Below are positions 21,881 through 35,725 of a DNA stretch of 64,000 nt, in pieces (position 1 is the first letter of the stretch; every line of letters starts with the position of its first letter). The stretch comes from Rapana venosa (Eukaryota; Mollusca; Gastropoda; Neogastropoda; Muricidae): contig CM054165.1 of NCBI GenBank assembly GCA_028751875.1, positions 29,547,516 through 29,611,515 on the forward strand, written 5' to 3'. Position numbers and translations under genes: made by a program. The notes below the pieces were generated by a model. The model did not search any database and had not been told where the DNA came from. It worked only from the letters and a program-made list of their open reading frames with translations.

Positions 21881-24800
21881 CCACCCACCCACACCCAAAC
21901 CAACATTAGAACCCCGTTTTGCCTTCAGGAAGAGTAGACCATTTCTGCGACACAAACCACCACCAACAATCTACTATCTACACACACACACACACACACA
22001 TACACAGACACACGCACACACACCCACCCACCCACACACACACCCACACACACACACCCAAACCAACATGAGAAACCTGTTTTGCCTTCAGGAAGAGTAG
22101 ACCATTTCTGGCAACACAAACCACCACCAACAATCTACTATCCACACACACACACACACCCCCACACCCACCCACACAAACCAAACCACACACAAACCAC
22201 ACACCCACACACATACACACACACAAACCACACCCACGCACACACACGCTAACACACACACACGCACGCACACACAAACCACACCCACGCACACACACAC
22301 GCACGCTAACACCCACACCCACCCACCCACCAACCCCCACCCACCTACACACACACACCCACCCACCCACACCAACCCCCACACACACCCCCCACCCCAC
22401 CCCACCCCCCCACCCTAACACAGAATCCTGTTTTGCCTTTTTGTCTTGCTTTTTTTTTTCTCTTTAGATAGATGGCTTGATGGAAAAAAAAAAAGCAAAT
22501 GCACTGCTTATTCAATGTACCATCTGAAAATAAAAGTGTGACTTTGACACACACACACACACACACCCACACACCCCCAAACACACCAACCCTGCAGGCC
22601 ACACACCTGAAGGAGAAGCGGCGCCGGCTTCTTGTGCCACAGCAGCGCTGGACGACGGCTGACCGCTGCGACGCGACTGACGGCCGGAGGGGCCAGGGCG
22701 GCGGTGGTTGTTGTTGTTGCCGCCGCTGAGCAGGGGGGTGGTCTCCGAGGCACCACCACCGCTGCTGCCGTTGTCCTCCTCCCCCCCATCCGAGTCGCTG
22801 TCCGTCTCGTGGCCGGGGATGACGCGGCGCTTGCACTGGGGGCACGTCTTCTTCCTCTTGGTCAGCCAGGGATCGATGCACTTGCAGTGGTAGGCTGGCA
22901 GCGACGGGAGAGAGAGCAGACACACACACACCACACTTTTTTTTAGGCAACACCGATCCCCTCCCCCTCAAGTCAGAATGCGGCTACTTTCATGGAAAAG
23001 GTAAAGGTAAAGGAGTCCCATAACCTATATTAAGGTCGTAGGGGAGCGAGGCGTCAGAGACTTCAACTTCTCTAGGGGCCAGCGTATTGAGGGCGGCGGC
23101 GCCCATCTCCTCTCCCTCGCTGCTTTACCTTCCCTGACCCTAAAGAGGGCAGGTACCCATTTACAGCTGGGTGAACTGGGGGAACTGTACTGAAGCCAAG
23201 GTATGGCGCAAACGGTCACCCATCCAACTGGTAACCACGCTCGACGCTGCTTAACTTGGCTGGGGGAAAGCGAGTGCTCCGACCACTGAGCTATCCCGTC
23301 CCCGTACCTTCATGGAAGGGTACTAAAAAAAAAAACTATAAAAAAAAAACTAAAAGAAAATGGTCACACATGCAAACAAATCTCACTCGGATGAGACAAT
23401 AAACCCAGGCCCCGTGTTCGAATGCGTGCAGAACATCTTGCGCACATGTTAAATCCTGTTCCGCTTTTCGGAAGAGCAGGCCATTGTGTGCCGGTGGAAA
23501 CGGATGACAAAATTGACAAAACCGCATGCACACGGGGACTGGATGTAAAAAAAAAAGCACCTGAGTGCTTCTTCCGTTATCCTCGATATAAAAGAATAAA
23601 TAAATCTACATAAAAGAATAAATGAATAAATAAATAAACTACTGGTGAATCTCAGAGCTCCAGCTGTGGAACGAAAAGAAACAATAATAATAATAATAAT
23701 AATCATATATATGGAATTTATATAGCGCCAAATCGAAGCTCAAACAAAATTTGAAGTCAGCAGTGGTATGTCAGTTCTCAGCCAATCCAATCCACTTCTG
23801 TTGTTTAGAGCCGAGCCCTGCCCACCACTGAGTCATTTTTCCTGATACACATGAAGCATCAACCTGAATGTCTCCTACCAGACTGTACAAGAAGCAGAAG
23901 TTTCTTCTACGATGGTGGTGGTAGTGGTGGTGGTGGTGCTGTGCACTGATTAAAGGCAATGATTCTTCTTCTGTAGAGTGAGGATGACACATCAAATCAT
24001 ATCCTTTCAATGATATAGACACAATCAAGCCACCACAGTATCCTTTCAATGACACAGACATAATGAAGCCCAATCTCCTGAGATTATCTTCACTGAAAAG
24101 TGTTTTGCAGGCACTTTCTGTCTCATTTCCCTGTTCCTTTCAGAAACGGCAAACAATAAATATGTTCAACACAACTGCTGATGTTGTTGTCTCCCACATC
24201 ACAATGAAGGCCAGTTCAACTTATCTCATTATTCCCACAAAATGCTTCTGCAAGCACACAACACACACACACACGTGCACATGTACGCATACCACACACA
24301 ACAATGCACACACACTCACATGCACATGCACACACTCACGCACACACACACACGGGGACGGGATAGCCTGGTGGTTAGAGTGATGTATTCGTGATCTGCT
24401 GACCCAGGTTCAAATCTCGTTCAAGAGGATTTTTTTCTCTGGAGTTAACATCAGTGCCTACTCCACTCTCCCCAACAGTCCTTTGGATGAGACTATAAAC
24501 CGAGGTCCCGCGTGTGAACACACGCAGAACATCTTGCGCACACGTTAAAACCTGTTCCACTTTTTGGAAGAGTAGGCCATTGTGTGCCGGTGGGAACGGA
24601 TGACAAAATCTACAAAACTGCATACACATGGGGATTGGATGGAAAAAAAGCATACGAGTGCTTATTCCATTATCCTTGAAATAAAAGAATAAAATAAAAA
24701 TAAATAAAATAAAACATACACACTCACACACACATTCACACACAGAGAAACCAAAGCCGTTTGGTTAACACCACACCAACTCACTGTGATCACAGGGCAG

Positions 24801-27564
24801 GACACGCAGTTTCTCCCCTTCTTCATAATCTTCCAGGCAGATGGCACACGTGTCGTAATGATCGCCTAGCACAACACAGAAAGTCCACACTACTGAGCCA
24901 TGTAACAAACAACTCAACATTGCTGTGAAGGTGAAAAAAAAGGTCAAGCTGTCCCCATAACCTATGTGGTCGTTGAGGAGCGAGATATCAGACCTCAACT
25001 TTTCCAGGGGCCAGCATATTGAGGGCGGCGCCCATCTCCTCTCCCTCGCTGCTTTTCCTTCCCTGACCCTAAAGAGGCAGGTACCCATTTTACAGCTGGG
25101 TGAACTGGGGAACTGTATTGAAGCCAAGGTGTGCAAACGGTCACTCATCTGCATGGTAACCACGCTCAATGCTGCTTAACCTAGCTTGGGGAACACGAGT
25201 GCTCTCCCTTCCCATACTATGTAACAGAAAGTCAACAGTATTAACTATGTAACAAAAACAGTATTATACTATGTAACAAAAAGTCAACAGTATTGTACTA
25301 TGTAACAGAAAGTCAACAGTATTGTACTATATAACAAAAAGTCAACAGTATTCTACAATATAACAGAAAGTCAACAGTATTGAACTATATAACAAAAAGT
25401 CAACAGTATTCTACAATGTAACAAAAAAGTAAACAGTATTGTACTATGTAACAAAAAGTCAACAGTATTGTACTATGTCACAAAAAGTCAAAAACAGTAT
25501 TGTACTATATAACAAAAAGTCAACACTATTGTACAATGTAACAAAAAGTCAACAGTATTGTACGATGTATCAAAAAGTCAACAGTATTGTACAATATAAC
25601 AAAAAGTCAACAGTGTTGTACTTATATAACAAAAAGTCGACAATATGGTACAACGTAACAATATCTCAAATTATTGTACGAATGCACACAGAACATCATG
25701 CCCACACATTAGAAACCTGTTCCACCTTTTGGAAAGTATACCACTGCGGGCTGATGGGAATGGATAACAAAATATTTTTCACAATTTTTTTTTTTTTTAA
25801 TGCACACATGTGTCATGTTCAGACACCCTCCCCGAAGTCAGAATGCAGCTACCTAAACAGTGGATAAAAACGGTCACGCATACAAAATCTCACCGTTGGT
25901 GAACCGCAAGCTCTAGTACACACACACACACACAAAACAAGAGAGAAAAGAAAGCAGAGTAACCAGCATCAGACAAGTGGCATTCTGTGTTAACTCTGAG
26001 GAAAGAAATATATATATACTAATTCAGAAAGAAAGAAAAAAACCCAAACCAAACCAAATTCATACTCCATGGCCTCACCTTTCTTGTACTTGCGAGTGGG
26101 GATCTTCTTCAGAGCTGACTTGGAAAGGCGGGTACGACGTATGTGTTGAAGGTACTTCACACACTTTATTATCTGTTCCAACAGCAACAACAACAACAAA
26201 ATCAACACCACACGGAAAGGTTCTACCATTTTCAGAACATCACATGCAATTCCCCATCTCAAAGATATCACGCACAAGCGACTTAGAGTTCTTACTTTTT
26301 AAAATATTTATTCTTTTTATATCGAGGATAATGGAATAAGCACTCATGTGCTTTTTTTACATCCAGTCCCCGTGTGTATGCATCGACTTGATGGCTTTAA
26401 CATAGAAGGCTTCAGACGTGTCCTCTTCAGTAGTGTCCTCCTCCTTCAGTCAAACCTTCCATGTGCTGAACCAGTATTTGTTTCTGTTCTCTCAGGCAAC
26501 GACAGATCCACGGCTATTTTATTTACCATGATGATAGCCGTATGGTTAGGACTGTTCAACTTCAATCCCACAGGTCCATCATGTCGTGGGTTCGAATCTT
26601 GGCAGTGCCTGGTGAATTAAGGGTGGGGGCATTTACAATCTCCCAGGTCAACTTCAAGGGCAGACCTGCCAGTGCTTCTTTACTTCCCTTCCATGTATAT
26701 GAACACATGCAGAGAATCAAATATGGATGTTTAAAGATACGGTAGTTCATGTCAGCATTTGATGGGTTGCAAAAACACGAACACACCCAGCGCACATCCC
26801 CGAAGTTGGAATGCGGCTACCTAGACGGTGGGCAAAAACAGTCGCATACGCGAAATCTCACCATTGGTGTACCTTGGAGCTGTAGCCGAGGAACAAAAAA
26901 TAAAATATATATTGTATACTATACATATATATACAGATGAAATCTATATAACACACATCAAACACAACACTGTGATAATAATTCATCTCTTGCGCTGAAC
27001 GCTACGAGTTTCCCGATGAAGAAATCTACCAAGTGTATGTAACAGATTCATTTATTTTTCAATGAAATAACAGAAGTGCCACCACACCACATCTGTTACA
27101 GTCAGAATAAACAACCAATACAGACAAGTTTATGTATGCACCAAAGTATAGTTATGTGCATATTCTTGTTCCCCTCACGGGATATTTTTTCACCTACAGT
27201 TGATTATGCCTGTAAAAGATTTGTAGCAGCAGAGTTTACCACGCTGTTTACCTACTGTTAGTATGTGAGCCCATTTTTGAAGATCTACGTTTTTCTTTCA
27301 AAGATCTAGAGCTACTTAAATGATGCATCTTATTTTCATTACTGTTACCATTTTTTAAATGTATTATCATTATTATTACTAATATCATTTTCCCAAATCC
27401 CATACCGAGAAGACGATGACGCCCAGAAAACATATGGAGACGACGACGACGAAAGGCAGGAAGAAGCTGGCCGGAGCCTGGTCAGAGCTTTCCAGAATCT
27501 TGATCACTATGGACCTAGGCACACACATCTATAGACATCAGCACTGAACAGCAAGACATGTACA

Positions 27565-27636
<72 letters not shown>

Positions 27637-27723
27637 AGAGAGAGAGAGAGAGAGAGATATATATAGATATATATACATATGTATATCTATATATATGTAT
27701 ATATATAGATATGAATATCTATA

Positions 27724-27770
<47 letters not shown>

Positions 27771-30291
27771 ACAGTGGAACAATCTATATCAGCACTGAGC
27801 AGCAAGATATGTACATATATCTATCTATCTGTACATATATCTATATTTATATATATAATTATAGAGAGAGAGAGAGAAAGAAAGAGAGATATATATATAG
27901 AGAGAGATAGACAGATAGATAGATAGACAGATAGATAGATAGATAGACAGATAGATAGATAGATAGATAGACAGATAATAGATAGATAGATAGACAGACA
28001 GATAGATAGATAGATAGATAGACAGATAGACAGATAGATAGATAGATAGATAGACAGACAGATAGATAGACAGAATCACACACAGTGCAACAATCTACAG
28101 ACCTACTTTCTGTTCAGGCACACTGGAGCACAAACACAAACACCATGTATGACCAAGGACCTGAACATTTTTGTTGTTGCCTTGGCCTAGGCCAAAGTTG
28201 TGTCAGGTCTTGATGTCGGCTAATTGCCAAGACCCCCATTAAAATGTGTTGTGATTGCCTTCAGCCATGACAAGCTCTTAACATAACAACCTGTACTCTC
28301 CTTTACAGGAAGAAAAAAAAAATCCTCTGAAGTCCGAGTATGGCTGCCTATACGGCGAGGTGCTTAAAACCAATCATACACAGCTAACTTCTCATTCAGA
28401 GTACAATTTCAATCTCAGGGTGATTTCCAGGTGGGATGATGAGTGAGTCAGAGTGCACACTGTGGGTGACCCCCAGAGTGTTAAGCTGAGGAACGCACAA
28501 CAACACTGGTTTCCTCGTCTTCTGAGGCGTTCCTGTCCTTCCTTCTGTTCCCACGCCATTCCTTCCAACCTCTCTGCCCCAGACATACCCAGGACTGTCA
28601 GGTCATGTCGCACCCTCAGCACCACACGTCCACAGGGAGATTATCAAAGTCAGGCTTTTGAAGGGCCACCTGCCAGAGGGGCCCTGCACTGCTGCTGGGT
28701 CAGTTTGGCGGCGGTGTTTAGTGACCAGTGCCTGTTCTGGGCTAACATATGCAGGACACTACCCACCGAGTCCCCTATGGACATCATCTTGTGCTGTGAG
28801 ACTACCCGACAGGGCTGTACTCTACATTTTCTATGAAAATACATCCCAGTGTCAACAAAGCCCGAGAGATACAGACAACTGCAGTGTTGGTCAGGTAATT
28901 TGAGCAACACTTTCAAAATCGCATCACTACAGTGGATAAAGCTTGACCGTGTGGTCCCAGATTTCACAATGAGCCCACAGCACACCGACTTATGGTAGGA
29001 GCCAGCCAGAGTCACAAAACAAAAAAATCCCTACGACTCGTATGAGATCGAACCTGAGACCTTTCAAGTCTGTAACCCAAACCGGCTGACCACTGTGCCA
29101 CAGCGACTGGTCGCTTCACGCGTACTTTGCAAAGTGCTCACGTACTTGTGTGTGTAGTTGTAGCTGTGCGCTAGGAGCATGCCGTTGTCGTAGCCCACGA
29201 AGACGGATGGGATCTTCACCTGATCAGCATCTGCAACACAGACCTGAACAGATGACCTGTCAGCCCTTGACCCACTGCAATCTGTCCACCACTCCCAGCA
29301 CACTGCATTTTCAGAAAATAATTATACATCCTCCCATACCCTGCTCTCTCCCTAAAACTCACACACCACTAACTAACTCTGTCCACTTCAACTCACACAC
29401 CAGTAACTAACTCTGTCCACTTCAACTCACACACCAGTAACTAACTCTGTCCACTTCAACTCACACACCAGTAACTAACTCTGTCCACTTCAACTCACAC
29501 ACCAGTAACTAACTCTGTCCACTTCAACTCACACACCAGTAACTAACTCTGTCCACTTCAACTCACACACCAGTAACTCTGTCCACTTCAACTCACACAC
29601 CAGTAACTAACTCTGTCCACTTCAACTCACACACCAGTAACTAACTCTGTCCACTTCAACTCACACACCAGTAACTAACTCTGTCCACTTCAACTCACAC
29701 ACCAGTAACTAACTCTGTCCACTTCAACTCACACACCAGTAACTCTGTCCACTTCAACTCACACACCAGTAACTAACTCTGTCCACTTCAACTCACGCCA
29801 CTCACTAACTCTGTCCACTTCAACTCACACCACTTAGAAAGACACTTGCTTGTCTGTTGGTAAAAATGCTATAACTGGAATTAAGGAAACATGTGGTCTC
29901 TGTTCTCTCAGTGCTACTGAAAGCCTTGACTGGCTGAAGGGGGGTAGGAGACAGAGAGACAGATAAAAAGAGAGACAGACAGGCAAACTTCGACCACCAT
30001 AGCCAGACAGACAGACAGGGAAAGATAGAAACGGAGAGGGAGGGGGACAGGGGGAGGATGGAGGAAGAAGGAAAGAGAAAGACAGAGCAAGTGTGCATGT
30101 GTGCACACACATCTTGTGCTTGTGTGTGTGCCTGGTTGTGAAAGAGTACATGTAATGTTAAGCTGTCCACAGATGCAAGTAGTTAAAGACCTTCACGGTT
30201 GTGTTCCTATATATTTAAAAATACAAAACACAAAAAAAAACCAAGAATACATGTGCAAGGTGAAGGTATATCCAAGAGTGTTGGCTTAAAG

Positions 30292-30324
<33 letters not shown>

Positions 30325-33300
30325 ACAAAAGTGCTGGGTATGTAAAAAAATACATCCGGCAAAAGAAGAAGGTCAGTCAACACGTGACACCATCAGTTTG
30401 TGATTTAACTTGTCAGTGCACATTCCTGTCATCATCCCTAGGCTAACCAGCTGAGAGGACCCCCCCTGCCCCCAGGAATTAAAACATGTTCCCCCTCTTC
30501 CCCCCTTCCAAGGTTCACCACAGGTGAGATTTTGCCTATGAGACAGTTTTGCCCACCATCAAGGTAGCTGCATTCTGACTTCAGGTATGCATGCTGGGTT
30601 ATGTTGGTGTTTTCCGTAACCCACCGACTGTAGTGTTGACACGACTAATGGGATCTCTAACGCGCATATTTGATCTTCTGCATGTGTTTAAACACATGAA
30701 AGGAAATGAAGGCACTGGCAGGACTGCACTTGAAGTTGACCTGGGAGATGGTAAAAATCTCCACCTTTAATTCACCTGACGCTGCTGAGATCCGAACCCA
30801 CGACTTCATGGACCCATGGGATTGAAGTAGAATGGTCTTAACCACTCGGCTATGGCGTCTGTCGCACATCTTTTGACGACTTGACTATACACTAAAGGCC
30901 TGTGTATGAATGCTTACCAGTACATTATCATGTGCACATGTTACAAATCCATCCCTTTTTCATACAAGAGTAGGACAAATGCAGACATAATACGGATAAT
31001 ATCAACATACCACTTTCCATATAATCGATCCTTAAAAAACGATGACAACTCATATTCTGAATTGAACCATGTTTTAACAAAATACCCCAATACTGTAAAT
31101 ATCCAAACATCTTCTAGCTGAGCCATTTTCAACAACACTTACAGCATTTTTAAAACGAATTTTCAGAAAATAATTATACATCCTCCCATACCCTGCTCTC
31201 TCTCCCTAAAACACACACCCCCCTCTCCCCCCCCCCCCCCCCCCCCCTTCCAAAAACACACCTCATACAACAAAGCAACAAAACCTGGAAACAAGTCTGG
31301 CGTCAACTAACGACTCAACTCACATGCGGAATCCCCCCCCATGGGCTTAAGAGTGTTGCTGCCGTTATAATTATGCACAACAGCAGCAGAGTAGCCTGCT
31401 TTCTGAGCATTGAGCACCTGCAAGAACACACACAAAAAACACACATACACACACACACATAGAGGAATGGATCTCCGGCGAGGAGCTTACCTTCAGGGCA
31501 ACCAACCTGACATGGTGCTCTGCTGCCTTGTCTTTCATCTTCAATGCGAACAGGCCGCGTTAACACCATTCCCCCCCCACCCACCCCTCACCCCTACCTC
31601 CTTCCCTGCTCTTCTTATCGTTTGACTTCTTCATCAAAGCAGACTACAGCAAGGCTGAAGGCACAGCAAGTCTAAAAGAACCTGAACTGTTTGTATTTGG
31701 AAATCTTTCTCAGGCTGAAGGCACAGCAAGTCTGAAAGAACCTGAACTGTTTGCATTTGGAAATCTTTCTCAGGCTGAAGTCACAGCAAGTCTGAAAAAA
31801 CCTGAACTGTTTGCATTTGGAAATCTTTCTATGGCTGAAGTCACAGCAAGTCTGAAAGAAACTGAACTGTTTATATTTGGAAATCTTTCTACGGCCAAAG
31901 TCACAGAAAGTCTGAAAGAACCTGAACTGTTTGTATTTGGAAATCTTTCTACAGCTTAAGTCGCAGCAAGTCTGAAAGGATGTGAACTGTTTGTATTTGG
32001 AAATCTTTCACCTGAATGACTCAATACACGATTGTCCTGTTCACTGTGGCCTGATGAATGAAGTCTGTGATAAGAACAGGGGCAGGGTAGGGCAGGGCAG
32101 GGGAGAGGGCTAACTCCTGCTTTTGTGGCTCAGCATGCAGAATAAAGCAGACTCATTGTCGCACCTTCAGAGCAGGGAGGAGAGCAATCCCACAGACACA
32201 GTTCCCTGATCATTATCTGATGATGCCTCCATGATGAGGATACACTTTAAACCACGAAAAAGTCTGATCTGACGATCACTAGTAAAAAGCCAGAAATGTT
32301 TGTTTATTTATTTGGGTTTTTTTATTCCTTGGCTATAGCTCTGACTGTTCACCAGTGGTGACATTTTATGGGTGTGTGACCAGTTTTACCTACCGTTAAG
32401 GTACCCACATCCTGACTTCGGGGAAAATCTGTAAATAAAATCCTTGGCTTCTCTTCTCTGATACATCATCTGTTCAACGCACTTCTTCATTTCAAACCTC
32501 ATTTAGAATCAAACAAGGTCTGAATGCATTATCAGCTCTGTACTTCTTTCTTCCCCCCCTCCCAAAGCAAATTTCTAAACAGCAGTTTCTTTTTCTTCAT
32601 TACCAGCGACAGATCTGCACTGAAGTCAACACACTTTTATAAAAAACAAAAGGCAAGCAGAAACTGTGAAACTTTTCATATACATATGGAAGACAGGGAA
32701 GCTCACAAATCTTTTCATATACCGAAGTCAGATGCGCTGGGCCTGACTTGTCAGGCACTAGACGGCAGTGCAACACATTTTTGGTCATATGACAGACAAC
32801 TAAAGTTGCTGTCTGAGCCTTAGACGACGACGATGAAGAAGAAGAAATCTTTTAAAAATATGACTATCTTATTCAACGATTATATACCTGACTTCCTTCT
32901 GCACTTAACTACCATGTCATCTTGACAATTTTCTTTTGACATATGCTGACATGTCAGCAGAGAGGCCAACTTGCTGCCCAGATTTTCGCGACAACAAAAA
33001 CCCCACTGACTTTTCTTTCCTTTTTGTTTCTGACTGATTTTTTTTCCACAGCTTCAGTCTTGTGACTGTCCTCTGAAATGCTCTGAAGGTGGTGCTTTAA
33101 CTAACAAACAAACAAAACAAACAAAAAAAGAACGTTTTCAAAACATCACACTGTATGCAGCAAAGCAAAGCCAAGCCAAGCCAAACAAAAGGAACAACAA
33201 AGCCAGCACTCCCTGTCTCAGTGTTGAAATGATGATGACAGAATACCATCTGATCTCTCTCTTTCGTACATTTCTTTTACAATCCCACTGACTCTTTTCT

Positions 33301-34725
33301 TTTTCTTTTTTTTTGGGGTTTCAGATACTAAAGCTCTGATTTATCAAATAAAACCATTTTTTCACAGGAATTATCAATCCAGTTTTTCAATGTTTACTTA
33401 AAGCTACTGAAGTCTCCTCCTTTCCTTTAAAAAACAAAATATCAAACATCCCTTCCATTAACCTGACTAACACCAAGCGCTTTCAAACCTGTAAGTATCT
33501 TACTTCTCAAGCAATCTTCAGAACCGGCGAATTCCGCCCACACAAGATCAGAACTCTAGCGCATCCTGCAACACTGACACATGGAGAGTGGGGAAGCAAA
33601 GAAAGGGTGGGAGCTAGCGACAAAGACGGGCGGTGTACTACGCAGGCTAGGGGGGGGGGGCTAGCTTGGACAAGGTCAGAAGCCACAAGCGTGCGGAGGG
33701 TCCTCCTGAACACACAGCAAGCAGAAACAAGGCCCTAGGGGGGAGGAGAAGGAGGAGGAGGACAATAACCACACGCAAGAGGAGGAGGGTGGTGTCACTT
33801 ACACTCGCCCCCAGCCATCTGCACCAGGCTGTTGTCCCCTACAGAGTTATGCACTATGGCCGCCGAAAAGTTGCCTGACTGCGCATTGAGCACCTGTCCG
33901 GACACAGTTCAGCCGTTCAAAACACCACGGTGTCAACACACACTCTCGTCTGATTATGTATATACATACATATATACACACACACGTTATCACATCAACG
34001 TAACGTTAAGATACTACATGTATTATCAACAGGCAGCTAAGCAGAAGAGGACGTTACCGCTAAGACTGGTAGATCATTGGGATCTAGACAGCAAGAAGTC
34101 TTCCACCTTCAAATCTCATCCATTCCCCCGAGTCAGAATGTGGCTACCAAAATGGAGGGTAAAAATGGTCACATACGCAAAATCTCACTACGGGTGAGCA
34201 TCAAAGTGGGGCAGGTGCAAAGCGACTCATTTCAGGGTGGAGGGTCGTATTTAGTCCCCTGAGCCAGCTAGCTAGTGACCACCCCTGCCTAGGAGTGTTG
34301 GGGACAGGCCACACACACCCCTCCCTTTTTTTTCCTTCTTCTTCTTCTTTTGAATAATGAATAAAAGCACACACACAATTAAAAAAAGCACTGCACTGGC
34401 TGACATCCATGCATATATATATATATATTATATAAGCTGCAACAGAACATGGGGAAACAGGACGCAAAATGTGTCGCCATTTTCAGATGACTTCTCTGCT
34501 CGTGAACAGGTTTTCTTCATCTTCTGCTTCGTCCTCTTTTATATGGATGGATGGATGGATGGATGGATGGATGGAGGGAGGGAGGGAGGGAGGGATGGAG
34601 GGAGGGAGGGAGGGATGGATGGGTGGATGGATGGGTGGATGAATGGATAGGTGGATGGATGGATGGATGGAGGATGGATGGATGGACAGATGGATGGATG
34701 GATGGATGGAGGGATGGATGGACAG

Positions 34726-34761
<36 letters not shown>

Positions 34762-35685
34762 ATGGTTGGATGGGTGGGTGGGTGGATGGATGGATGGATG
34801 GATGGACGGACGGTTGGACGGACTGACGGATGGATGGACGGATGGATGGATGGATGTGGATGGATGGATGGATGGATTAGATGAATGGATGAATGGACAG
34901 TTCCCAACTGCTTTCAGATAGATAGTGCCATTTGTCATGACTTTTTCACATAAAATTTATACCAAAATCTTAACCAAAACATTGTTTAAAAAAAAAAAAT
35001 TATTTGTTCCTTGGCTAGAGCTCTGAGGTTCACCAATACCAGTGAGATGTTTGCATATATGACAGGTTTTTTTCTCCCTACCATTTAGGTACCAGCCTCA
35101 TTCCAACTTCAGAGATATGGTGTCTAGACATGATACCTGTGTACATGCTTTATATATATTTTTTTAATTGTCATCCCTTCAAATCAACACAAAGTGGCCT
35201 ACTCTTTTGAAAAGCGGAACGGGTTTTTAATGTGTTCACAAGATGTTCTGTGTGCATTCCAACATGGGGCCTTGGTTTATAGCCTCATCTGAAGGACTTT
35301 TGACTTTCAGCTCGATTTTCTAGTCAAATTGGGCAAGGCTGGGGGGTCGAACCCAGAACCTCACAGTTTACTTGTTAGACAGGTGAACGTATGAACCGTC
35401 CTGCCACCTTTCTTCCTAAAAAAACAAACCTGAATGCATTCAATCAATGAAAAGACATTCTATATAACTATAACCTCTGACAAAGCCCCAAGACCCAGAG
35501 AACGAATTAATCTGCTGTTTGGGTGCATTATCAAAGGAGCCAGCCAGAGGCTTTGACTCAAGCTCATGCCTTCAGTTCACACAAGACGCTGGTTGTGCCA
35601 TGAAGCCTAGACAAAGACATATAAAACAGAATGAGTTTTTTTCATGATCATGATTTGAGGCAAAAAGAATTATTTCACTTTCAAG

Positions 35686-35725
<40 letters not shown>

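Larger units (their letters stand above)
22965..23674 (+). mobile_element. beta tail interrupted by two SINEs
   Basis: Begins 'tcaagtcagaatgcggctac' and is cut by SINE-5S (22998-23304). It resumes 'aaaatggtcacacatgcaaacaaatctcact', is cut by SINE-1 (23388-23638), and finishes 'ctggtgaatctcagagctcc'. Confidence 0.7.

Noticed and set aside
22345..22971. 208-codon minus-strand ORF
   Set aside because: Alternative frame of exon 9 running into CA-rich intron; the RING frame is the real one.
28392..29015. Overlapping ORFs of 77-127 codons
   Set aside because: Unmatched on both strands, with no splice-phase fit to the neighbouring exons and no domain.
31650..32010. CRISPR-like array
   Set aside because: Units are contiguous 60-bp tandem copies without unique spacers, in animal intronic DNA. 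The same reason applies to 21060-21415, 25225-25675 and 29370-29830.
34483..34938. Long open frames reading SIHPSIHP or MDGWMDGW
   Set aside because: Produced by the (GGAT)n repeat, open in all frames; no gene.
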